A stretch of DNA of 38,517 nucleotides from UBA6912 sp041611095 (GTDB lineage: Bacteria > Actinomycetota > Acidimicrobiia > Spongiisociales > UBA5794), in assembly GCA_041611095.1 (NCBI GenBank), contig JBFINP010000026.1, forward strand, positions 1-38,517, given 5' to 3'. The position numbers and the translations under genes are program-made. Of the stretch, positions 31,467 through 38,517 are shown in pieces (the stretch's first letter is position 1; each line of letters opens with the position of its first letter). The notes beneath the pieces are model-generated. The model was not told the origin of the DNA. It saw nothing but the letters and a program-made list of their open reading frames with translations, and did no database searches.

Positions 31467-33731
31467 ATGCCTCCAGATCTCTCTGCCGATGAGGTGCGCA
31501 GCCGCTCGTTTCCCGGTGCGCTGAGGGGTTACGACCGAGATGCCGTCGACCGCTTCCGCGATGAGGTGGCGGACCGCCTCGCCGAGCTCGAGAGCCGCCT
31601 CGCCGACGTGGAGGCCCGCTTGTCCCAGCTGGGGATCCACGATCTTCCCGATCTGACTGCGGAGATCACGCGAGTCGGTGCCGACCTCGAGACGATCATG
31701 GCCGAAGCGGTGCGGGCCGCATCCGAGCTTCGTGCGCGTGCGACGCAGGACGCCGAGCAGTGGCGTGCCCAGGCAGAGACCGATGCGGCTGCGGTCCGCT
31801 CCGAGGCGGAGGCCGACGCTGCGGCATTGCGGGGCTCGGTCTGGGAGCTCGCCAGCGAGATGCTCACCGACAGCTCCGACGAGGTCGAACGGATGATGCG
31901 CGCTGCTCAGGACGACGCGCTGTTCATCCGGGCCGAGGCGGAGCGCGAGGAGCTCCGTGCCGTCGCCGAGGCGCGCCGTGCGGCGGAGGACCTCCTCCGT
32001 TCGGCTCGGTCCGACGGTGAGCAGATCGTCGCCGGGGCGCATGCGGAGTCGGAACAGATCCTGGAGTCGGCCAGGCGGTCGGCCGAGGCGGCGCAGGAGA
32101 GGGCGCGTGCGCTCGAGGATCGACGTTCGGAGCTGATGCGCGAGCTCGAGGCGACCCGCAAGTCGATCGATGAGCTCGAGAACCAGATGGAGGAGCGCAC
32201 GGCGCCAGCGGCGGAGCCCGCCGAACGGCCCGTGGCGTATCCCGAAGACCCCTCCGTCAGGATCGTACCGGCGCGGGACGTGATCGTGCCCGGAGTCGTC
32301 GATGCCGACGAGATGGCCGCCGAGGTCGAGGAGATGAGACGCATCGTGCCTCCTGCGGCGGGGTCGCAAGCGGAAGCCGTCAACGAAGCCGCCCCACAGG
32401 TGCCTGCGCCTGAGCCGACTCCGGAGGCCGTCGACACGCCGGTCGAGGTCTCCAGAGAGCCCGAGGTCCTGGATGACGACATCTACGGCGAAGGCTCGGT
32501 GAGGGTCATATCGGCCAAGCCGGCCGCCCCTCCAGAAGATGCTCCTCCGGAAGATGCGGCTGCACCGCTGCCCGAAACGGCGCCTGCGGAGTCTGCGGGC
32601 GAGGCGTCTCCGGAGGCGACGCCCGCGACGACGGCACCCTCGGCCGCTTCGGAGTCTGCGGGCGAGGCGTCTGCGGAGGCGACGCCCGCGGCGATGGCAC
32701 CCTCGGCTGCTTCGGAGGCGGAACCCGAGGAACCCGCGGTCGGCTCGGAGCCGGAGCCGGCGGTGCCAACGCCGGCCGAGCCCGTTGCTTCCAACGCGGC
32801 CGCACACGCGCGTATCGCGAGCAACGGCGCCGGCAGGGCAGAGCCCATCAGCGCCCGGCCCGCTGCCATCGAAGACCTGTTCGCCAGCTTGCGATCGGCA
32901 CCAGAGGACGACCGATCTCCCGCTCCGACGGTGCCAAATGACGCTGAAGACGCCCCTCGGTCGCAGGCTCCGCAGGAAGAGCCGGCGGCGTCACAGCCGG
33001 AGCCTGCCGAGCCGGAAGCCGCCCCGGTGAGTGAGCGGAGCATGCGGCCCGCGTCCTCGATGCGGGCGGCGGTGGATCTCCGGGATCGCATGCTGCTGCC
33101 GCTTCAGAACAGCGCGTTGCGCGATCTCAAGCGATCGATCCTCGATCTTCAGAACGAGGTCCTGGAAGCCATCCGTGTCAGCGAGGGTCGCTGGACACCC
33201 GAGCAGCAGCTGTTCGCCGGGGCCGTCACTCCCGCCGTTCACGCGCTCGCCGTGGCCGCCTACGCCGCCGGCTCCGCTGCCGCCGCCGAGCTCGCCGATA
33301 GCGACGCCGCACCCGCTGTGGTCGGAGCCCCCTCGGAGCATGGGTTGGAGGTGGCGGCGGCCTTGAGATCGGCGGTGTCCGACGGCCTGAGCCGGGCCGA
33401 GGCGAGGTCGGCGGGCCAGCGCGAGCTCGCTGCCGCCGTCTCCCGGGTCTTTCGAGCGTGGCGCACGGACGAGGCCGAGCGGCGTGCGCGCATGGTGGCC
33501 TTCCGGGCCTACCACGAAGGGGTCCTCGCCGGCTTCGCCTCCCTCGGCGTCGATGAGGTGATCGCAGTGACCGAGGGACGCCAGTGCGCCGAGTGCCCGG
33601 CAGTCCCCGGGGCATCATGGGATCCGTCCGGAGCGCTTCCCGAGGGAATGCTGATGCCGCCCGCCCACCCCGAGTGCGTCACCACGATTGTTCCCGCTGC
33701 GGGAGTGGTCATGGCGGGATCCGGCGGGTAG
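31467..33731 (+). CDS. DivIVA-domain coiled-coil protein with a phage Mu gpF-like C-terminal domain
   Basis: 754 residues in three parts. (1) A DivIVA-type N-terminus (about 5-45: LSADEVRSRSFPGALRGYDRDAV), then Ala/Glu/Arg-rich coiled coil to about 250; such proteins mark curved membranes at poles and septa. (2) An Ala/Pro/Glu linker (about 250-535) with a 21-residue tandem repeat. (3) A helical C-terminus (about 545-754) ending AYHEGVLAGFASLGV, then Cys707-x2-Cys710 and PPAHPEC with His734 and Cys737. That Cys-x2-Cys ... HPxC pattern and the preceding helices resemble the MuF/SPP1 gp7 head-morphogenesis domain of phages. DivIVA is clear; the MuF-like assignment is by motif and not proven. 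No phage genes surround it. Confidence 0.8.
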   Translation: MPPDLSADEVRSRSFPGALRGYDRDAVDRFRDEVADRLAELESRLADVEARLSQLGIHDLPDLTAEITRVGADLETIMAEAVRAASELRARATQDAEQWRAQAETDAAAVRSEAEADAAALRGSVWELASEMLTDSSDEVERMMRAAQDDALFIRAEAEREELRAVAEARRAAEDLLRSARSDGEQIVAGAHAESEQILESARRSAEAAQERARALEDRRSELMRELEATRKSIDELENQMEERTAPAAEPAERPVAYPEDPSVRIVPARDVIVPGVVDADEMAAEVEEMRRIVPPAAGSQAEAVNEAAPQVPAPEPTPEAVDTPVEVSREPEVLDDDIYGEGSVRVISAKPAAPPEDAPPEDAAAPLPETAPAESAGEASPEATPATTAPSAASESAGEASAEATPAAMAPSAASEAEPEEPAVGSEPEPAVPTPAEPVASNAAAHARIASNGAGRAEPISARPAAIEDLFASLRSAPEDDRSPAPTVPNDAEDAPRSQAPQEEPAASQPEPAEPEAAPVSERSMRPASSMRAAVDLRDRMLLPLQNSALRDLKRSILDLQNEVLEAIRVSEGRWTPEQQLFAGAVTPAVHALAVAAYAAGSAAAAELADSDAAPAVVGAPSEHGLEVAAALRSAVSDGLSRAEARSAGQRELAAAVSRVFRAWRTDEAERRARMVAFRAYHEGVLAGFASLGVDEVIAVTEGRQCAECPAVPGASWDPSGALPEGMLMPPAHPECVTTIVPAAGVVMAGSGG
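32592..32717 (+). repeat. 63-bp tandem repeat, two copies, in the DivIVA linker
   Basis: Copies 32592-32654 and 32655-32717 differ at only a few bases and encode SAGEASPEATPA-type 21-residue units in frame. A recent in-frame duplication in the disordered linker. Confidence 0.85.
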
Positions 33732-33746
33732 CAACGGGTGCTGCAA

Positions 33747-33752
33747 TAGAAT
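33747..33752 (+). promoter_or_regulatory. -10 element for leaderless UPF0182 mRNA
   Basis: TAGAAT seven bases before the GTG at 33760; no ribosome-binding site. This supports GTG 33760 over the longer open frame that overlaps the upstream gene. Confidence 0.55.
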
Positions 33753-33759
33753 CCCGCCC

Positions 33760-36624
33760 GTGATCAACAGGGAGCCCGTCCCCCTCCGGCCCCGCAGCGG
33801 TTCGCGCCGCGTCCTCACCATCGTGGTCGTGGCGTTCTTCGTGCTGCTCTTCACGCTGCGCTCGATCGCGACTTTCTGGACGGACTACCTGTGGTTCGAC
33901 TCCCTGAACCTGACGGGCGTCTGGAGCACGCTCGTCTTCACGAGGGTCTGGTTGGTGATGGGCGCCACTGCCGTGGCCGCCGCCCTGATCTGGGGCAACC
34001 TGGTGCTGGCCGACCGGCTGTCGCCGCGCGATGTCCTGCCGCTCGAGGGCCCCGATGAAGAGCTGCTGCAGCGTTGGCAGGAGTGGATCGGCCCAAGGGA
34101 AGGCAGAGTGCGCATCCTCGTGGCGCTGGGTCTGGGATTGATGCTCGGTCTCGGCGCCTCACTGTGGTGGGAGGACTTCCTACTGTCTCGATATGGCGGT
34201 GACTTCGGGATCGTCGACCCGGTCTTCAACAACGACGTCGGTCTGTACGTGTTCCGGCTGCCGTTCTATCGGTCGCTGTTCGGATGGGTCTTTCAGCTCT
34301 TCGTCGTCATCGCTCTGGTCTCGGCCGTCGTTCACTACCTGAACGGGGGCATCCAGGTGCAGACGCCGCAGCGCAGGGTCAGCCCCGGCGTCAAGGTGCA
34401 CCTGTCGGTGATCTTTGCGGTCCTCGCTCTCCTCAAGGCCGTCGGCTATTGGCTCGACACCTGGGAGTTGCTGTACTCGCCCCGCGGGAGCGTCACCGGT
34501 GCTTCCTACACCGACGTGAACGCCCAACTCCCGGCGCTGCGCCTGCTCGTCCTCATCTCGATCGTCGCCGCGATCATCCTGCTCGTGAACCTCTGGTTCC
34601 GGGGATGGACGCTCCCGCTCGTGGCCCTCGGCTTGTGGCTCTTCACGTCGATCGTCGTCGGGGGTCTCTACCCGAGCTTTGTACAGCGGTTCCGCGTGGT
34701 ACCCGACGAGGTGAACAAGGAGGTCGAGTTCGTCGCCCACAACATCGAGTTCACCCGCGAAGCGTTCGGCCTGGACTCGGTCGAGGTCCGCAACTTCGCC
34801 GCGTCGAGCGAGCTCGACGTGGACGCCTTGGAAGCCAACCGGGCGACGATCGACAACATCCGGCTGTGGGACCCGTCCGTGTTGAGGACCACGTATCGCC
34901 AGCTCCAGGAGATCCGCACGTTCTACGGGATCGAGGACGTCGACGTCGATCGCTACGAGATCGACGGCGAGCTCACCCAGGTGATGGTTTCGGCCCGGGA
35001 GCTCGATGAGCAGAACATCCCAGGGGGAGGGTGGGTCAACGAGAAACTCGTGTATACCCACGGCTTCGGAGCGGTACTGTCCCCGGCCAACGACGTGACG
35101 GTCGAGGGACAGCCCGAGTTCCTCATCAAGGACATCCCGCCGGTCACAACCACACCGGAGTTGCAGATCGACCAGCCTCGCATCTACTTCTCCGACAGCG
35201 CGGACGATGACTACCTCATCGTTGCCACCAACGAGCAGGAGGCCGACTTCCCGATCGGGGAGGGGGAGGTGTCCCTGGCCCGCAACACCTACGACGGTGA
35301 CGGGGGAGTCGTCCTCGGTGGCTTCTTCCGACGTGCGGCCTGGGCGCTGCGCTTCGGTGACGTAGACGTGCTCATCTCCGGGCAGCCTCGCGGCGACAGT
35401 CGGGTGCTACTGGAACGAAACATCCGGGACCGCGTGGAGAAGGTCGCGCCCTTCCTGTTCCCTGACGCCGACCCCTACCTGGTCCTCGTCGATGGGCGGA
35501 TGATGTGGGTGCTCGACCTCTACACGGTGTCCGACGACTACCCGTACTCCTCGTCGGCGGCCACCGCCCGTCTCGACCGGACCCGAGGTCTGCCGCTGTC
35601 GTTCAACTACGTCCGTAACCCCGTGAAGGCCACCATCGATGCGTTCACCGGCGAGATGACCTTCTATGTGATCGACGACAGCGACCCGCTCATTCAGGCG
35701 CAGCGGCGGATCTTCCCCGCGCTGTTCACGGACGAGGAGCTACCCGAGGAGCTGCGGAATCATCTCCGTTACCCCGAGGACCTCTTCCGGGTGCAGTCCG
35801 ACATGTACCTGCTGTACCACATGACCGATCCGCGGGACTTCTTCAACACGGTCGATCCGTGGCAGATCGCCAGCGACCCGTCTACGTCGGAGCGCACCGA
35901 GCTCCGAGGCATCTTCGTCGACGAGGACGGCAATCAAGTCCGTCCCATGCTCCCCTACTACCTGCTGATGAGACTGCCGGAAGAGGACGAGCTCTCCTTC
36001 CTCATCATGCAACCCTTCACGCCGCGGGACCGGCCCAACATGGTGTCGTTCATGGTGGCGAAGTCGGGCCCGGCCCAGTACGGCGAGATCATCGACTACC
36101 GGCTGCCCGCTGCCTCGGCGCAGCAAGGCCCCGGCCAGGTCGGGAACTTCATCAACCAGGACCCCACGATCTCTGCCGAGTTCACGCTGCTCGGTCAGGG
36201 AGGCTCCGAGGTCATCCAAGGAAACATGCTGGTGGTGCCGGTGGAGGAGTCCCTGCTGTACGTACAACCGATCTACATCAGGGCCGATCCGGAGGGAGCA
36301 GACTCGGGCGGTATCCCCGAGTTCAAGCGAGTCGTCGTGTCGTTCGACGGCGACATTCAGATGCGCGACACCCTCAACCAGGCGCTCGGCGCCATCTTCG
36401 GAGAGTCCCCGGCCAGTGACGACCAACCGCCGCCCACGACGCCGCCAGGTGACGGCGGTGAGGTGCCGGAGGAGGTCACCGCTTTGCTCGTCGCGGCATC
36501 TGCGGCGCTCGAGGAAGCCGATGCCGCCCTGAGAAACGGTGATCTCGCCGGCTACCAGGCCAAGGTCGACGAAGCCTCCGAGCTCATCACCAGAGCTGCC
36601 GCTCTGACGTCCACGACGCCCTGA
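33760..36624 (+). CDS. UPF0182 family large membrane protein
   Basis: 954 residues. The N-terminal third holds about seven membrane segments (first near 18-38). A long extracytoplasmic region follows. Family marks are TFWTDYLWFDSL, LWWEDFLLSRYGGDFGIVDPVFNNDVGLYVFRLPFY (a hallmark, split across about 133-170), and GLYPSFVQRFRVVPDE. GFGAVLSPAN is also present, as is the C-terminal FNTVDPWQIASDP. An acidic/Pro linker and a helical tail (about 895-950) end the protein. The GTG at 33760 is chosen because hydrophobic/basic N-terminal sequence begins there and a -10 lies seven bases upstream. Function unknown in all species. Its neighbourhood with a PDZ-Lon gene is conserved in actinobacteria. Confidence 0.93.
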   Translation: MINREPVPLRPRSGSRRVLTIVVVAFFVLLFTLRSIATFWTDYLWFDSLNLTGVWSTLVFTRVWLVMGATAVAAALIWGNLVLADRLSPRDVLPLEGPDEELLQRWQEWIGPREGRVRILVALGLGLMLGLGASLWWEDFLLSRYGGDFGIVDPVFNNDVGLYVFRLPFYRSLFGWVFQLFVVIALVSAVVHYLNGGIQVQTPQRRVSPGVKVHLSVIFAVLALLKAVGYWLDTWELLYSPRGSVTGASYTDVNAQLPALRLLVLISIVAAIILLVNLWFRGWTLPLVALGLWLFTSIVVGGLYPSFVQRFRVVPDEVNKEVEFVAHNIEFTREAFGLDSVEVRNFAASSELDVDALEANRATIDNIRLWDPSVLRTTYRQLQEIRTFYGIEDVDVDRYEIDGELTQVMVSARELDEQNIPGGGWVNEKLVYTHGFGAVLSPANDVTVEGQPEFLIKDIPPVTTTPELQIDQPRIYFSDSADDDYLIVATNEQEADFPIGEGEVSLARNTYDGDGGVVLGGFFRRAAWALRFGDVDVLISGQPRGDSRVLLERNIRDRVEKVAPFLFPDADPYLVLVDGRMMWVLDLYTVSDDYPYSSSAATARLDRTRGLPLSFNYVRNPVKATIDAFTGEMTFYVIDDSDPLIQAQRRIFPALFTDEELPEELRNHLRYPEDLFRVQSDMYLLYHMTDPRDFFNTVDPWQIASDPSTSERTELRGIFVDEDGNQVRPMLPYYLLMRLPEEDELSFLIMQPFTPRDRPNMVSFMVAKSGPAQYGEIIDYRLPAASAQQGPGQVGNFINQDPTISAEFTLLGQGGSEVIQGNMLVVPVEESLLYVQPIYIRADPEGADSGGIPEFKRVVVSFDGDIQMRDTLNQALGAIFGESPASDDQPPPTTPPGDGGEVPEEVTALLVAASAALEEADAALRNGDLAGYQAKVDEASELITRAAALTSTTP

Positions 36625-36646
36625 CCGACGGACTGCCCGGCCGACG

Positions 36647-37654
36647 ATGATTCGTTTCGATCATCTCCGTGCTCTGACGGGGCCGCACGGCCTCTATGAG
36701 CACGCACGCCATGACGCACCCCGCCAGCATCATGGATATACGACCGACGACAACGCCCGGGCCTTGGTGGTGATGGCCAGAAGCGCACCGCTGACAGAGG
36801 CCGACCAGGAGCTGTTTCACCGCTATCTGGAGTTCGTTGCGTCGGGAAGGGTCCCCGGCGGATGGCACAACCGGATGAGTGACCGCGGCGTGTGGCTCGA
36901 CCGGCGCGGTGCCGACGATGCACACGGACGGGCGATGTGGGGATTGGGCGAGGCGTTTCGTGTTCTCGACGCAGGCGACCGGCAGGGTGTGCTGGAGACG
37001 TTCGTGGCCGGACTCGACCTGGAGACCCCTTCACCCCGCGCCAACTCCTATGCGGTGCTCGGCGCGGTGGCGGCGCTCGCCGCGCTCGGCGAGGCCGCTC
37101 CACCGGCCGTGGAACCAGCGCTGCGCAGGTTCATCTCGCGTGTCCCGGGGCCCGCCGGGGGGAGCTGGCGCTGGCCGGAGGCGCGCTTGGCGTATGCCAA
37201 CGCTCGTATGCCCGAGGCGTTGCTCGCAGCAGGAGAAGCCCTGGGCGACGGCGCGGTCGTCGCATCCGGGGTAGAGCTGTTGGGGTGGCTCGTCGCCCTC
37301 GAACGGGGCGAAGCGGGCTTCAGCTTCACGCCGGTGGGAGGTCGCGGACCCGATGATACGAAGCCGGCCTTCGACCAGCAGCCGATCGAGGCATGGGCGA
37401 TGGCCGACGCCTGCGCTCGGGCGGCGTGGCTGACCGGGGACGAGAGTTGGAGGCCCCTCGTCGAGGATGCCGCCGAATGGTTCCTAGGCCGCAACGATGC
37501 AGGCCTGGCGCTCTACGACGCCGACACGGGCGCCGGCTTCGACGGGCTCCATCGCAACACCGTGAACCGCAATCGTGGCGCCGAGTCGACCCTGGCGGCG
37601 CTCGGGGCGCTCCAGACGCTCGAGCGGTGTCTGGCCGGTCTTCCTCCGGCATGA
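36647..37654 (+). CDS. Six-hairpin (alpha/alpha)6-barrel glycosidase-like protein paired with a glycosyltransferase
   Basis: 335 residues, soluble, helical repeats. Short conserved-looking motifs line a possible active site: GYTTDDNARALV (about 30-41), GGWHNRMSD, GADDAHGRAMWGLGEAF, FDQQPIEAWAMADAC (about 242-256) and NRNRGAESTLAALGAL (about 310-325). This pattern resembles proteins of the six-hairpin glycosidase superfamily that sit beside GT4 glycosyltransferases. No signal peptide, so cytosolic. It starts 22 bp after UPF0182 and its stop overlaps the next gene by four bases (ATGA), so the two probably act together. I do not recognise a characterised homologue; substrate unknown. Confidence 0.65.
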   Translation: MIRFDHLRALTGPHGLYEHARHDAPRQHHGYTTDDNARALVVMARSAPLTEADQELFHRYLEFVASGRVPGGWHNRMSDRGVWLDRRGADDAHGRAMWGLGEAFRVLDAGDRQGVLETFVAGLDLETPSPRANSYAVLGAVAALAALGEAAPPAVEPALRRFISRVPGPAGGSWRWPEARLAYANARMPEALLAAGEALGDGAVVASGVELLGWLVALERGEAGFSFTPVGGRGPDDTKPAFDQQPIEAWAMADACARAAWLTGDESWRPLVEDAAEWFLGRNDAGLALYDADTGAGFDGLHRNTVNRNRGAESTLAALGALQTLERCLAGLPPA

Positions 37655-38517
37655 GCCTACGGATCGGGATGATCGCCCCGATCACCCACCCCTACCCGCC
37701 GCCGGGGTACGGGCCGTGGGAGCGGGTGGCACATGATCTCACCGAGGCGCTGGTCGCTGCCGGCCACGAGGTCACCTTGTTCGCCGCAGGGACCGCGGTC
37801 ACGGCCGCCGAGCTCGTAGCCACAGTTCCCGACGTGCACGTCGCCGGCTCGCTCGATCCAAGGCTGGCCGAGACCGAGCACATCGCGGCGGCGATCGAGG
37901 TCGCCGCGGGCGGTGGGCTCGATGTCGTGCACTCCCATCTCCACGTCCACGTGTTGCCCTACACGCGTCTGGTGGGCTGTCCCGTGGTCACGACCCTGCA
38001 CGGAGCGGGTTGGGATCGTGCGCACCATCGCCTGCTGCTCCGCTACGCCGAGCAGCCCTTCGTCTCCCTCAGCCATGCCGAGCGGGCGTTTCTCCCCGAG
38101 CTCAACTACGTCGCCACAATCCCCAACGGCATCAGAGCGGACGATTTCCCCATTGGCGCCGGTGCCGGCGGGTACCTGGCCTTCGTGGGTCGCATCGCCC
38201 CGGAGAAGGCAGTGGAGGACGCCATTGCTGTGGCCGAGCTGGTGGGGCGACCGCTCCGCATCGCGGGGATCATCGAGCCGCGCCACAGCAACTACTTCGA
38301 AGGCACCATTGCGCCGCGTCTCCGGCCCGGCGACATCGAGTACGTGGGCTCCTTGGGACGCGGCGAAGTGGCCCGCTTCGTGGGCGATGCCGCAGGTCTG
38401 CTCATGCCGCTGCGGTGGGACGAGCCCTTTGGTCTCGTCGTTGTCGAGAGCCTCGCCACCGGCACGCCGGTGATCGCATGGCGTCGTGGCGCCATGGCCG
38501 AGATCGTGCGGCCCGGC
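37651..38517 (+). CDS. GT4-family glycosyltransferase (partial, runs off the window)
   Basis: 289 codons are visible and the frame is open to the last base. The N-terminal Rossmann domain begins LRIGMIAPITHPYPPPGYGPWERVA, with a Gly-rich donor/acceptor loop, VVHSHLHVHVLP and VTTLHGAGWD. The C-terminal domain shows IPNGIRADDF, LAFVGRIAPEKAVEDAI (GT4 hallmark) and the E-x7-E segment DEPFGLVVVESLATGTPVIAW with its two glutamates. It transfers a sugar from a nucleotide-sugar donor; acceptor unknown. ATG overlaps the stop of the barrel protein, indicating a functional pair. Confidence 0.9.
   Translation, partial: MSLRIGMIAPITHPYPPPGYGPWERVAHDLTEALVAAGHEVTLFAAGTAVTAAELVATVPDVHVAGSLDPRLAETEHIAAAIEVAAGGGLDVVHSHLHVHVLPYTRLVGCPVVTTLHGAGWDRAHHRLLLRYAEQPFVSLSHAERAFLPELNYVATIPNGIRADDFPIGAGAGGYLAFVGRIAPEKAVEDAIAVAELVGRPLRIAGIIEPRHSNYFEGTIAPRLRPGDIEYVGSLGRGEVARFVGDAAGLLMPLRWDEPFGLVVVESLATGTPVIAWRRGAMAEIVRPG

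Noticed and set aside
32592..32717. CRISPR-like or mobile repeat
   Set aside because: Only two adjacent in-frame units inside a coding linker, no spacers.
31296..32807. 503-codon minus-strand Arg/Gly-rich frame opposite the DivIVA gene
   Set aside because: Antisense shadow of the Ala/Glu-rich repeats; no start context or domain.
33100..33731. Prophage remnant as the explanation of the MuF-like domain
   Set aside because: The domain is in frame with DivIVA in one intact gene, and no terminase, portal, tail or integrase gene, or att-like repeat, is seen around it.

Overview
This is a high-GC (about two-thirds G+C by eye), densely packed chromosomal segment. I read it as an actinobacterium, most likely near class Acidimicrobiia. 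The reasons are a SenX3/RegX3-like kinase-regulator pair beside pst genes, UPF0182 next to a PDZ-Lon (YlbL-like) protease, a DUF2342 protein, an AhpE-type peroxiredoxin, DivIVA, a small actinobacterial sortase, and many start codons placed for leaderless mRNAs. The class assignment is inference. There are no rRNA, tRNA, CRISPR, IS or prophage genes.

Layout. (1) 1-4363: phosphate uptake pstS-pstC-pstA (minus, pstA cut by the window edge), divergent from a histidine kinase and response regulator, with a two-unit PHO box between them. (2) 4365-9058: an HtrA protease and a DUF2342 protein followed by an AhpE gene broken by about four single-base shifts; moaE; and a HEAT-repeat gene whose 3' end runs into a DUF11-type surface-protein remnant. 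(3) 9181-21011: one long plus-strand operon, paaG-paaH-paaN-fadD-livH-livM-livK-livF-livG. It joins CoA-dependent phenylacetate-type degradation steps, an acyl-CoA ligase and a complete Liv-type ABC importer. A PaaR-like palindrome lies on the predicted transcription start. livK is bracketed by hairpins, and a 96-bp tandem repeat separates livF from livG. (4) 21159-27738: glycogen metabolism, glgB-glgC (plus) converging on glgX-glgA (minus). The minus unit probably starts further upstream with bioY and a PaaI-type thioesterase. (5) 28789-38517: a small sortase, a multi-pass membrane protein, PDZ-Lon protease, a DivIVA protein, UPF0182, an (alpha/alpha)6-barrel-like protein and a GT4 glycosyltransferase cut by the right edge.

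How the genes work together. The pst block is a phosphate-starvation module with its own sensor and regulator. The paa/liv operon looks like uptake of an aromatic or other carboxylic acid, CoA activation and beta-oxidation-like breakdown, although the ring epoxygenase (paaABCDE) and paaJ/paaK are not in the window. The four glg genes cover glycogen synthesis, branching and debranching.

Most unusual. The 754-residue DivIVA protein at 31467-33731 ends in a domain with the Cys-x2-Cys ... His-Pro-Glu-Cys pattern of phage Mu gpF / SPP1 gp7-like head-morphogenesis domains. A polar-scaffold protein fused to a phage-capsid-type C-terminus is the best candidate here for something undescribed. Other points worth checking are the HEAT/DUF11 chimera, the broken ahpE, the intra-operon repeat, and the strikingly regular TANNNT-N6/7-start architecture at nine genes.
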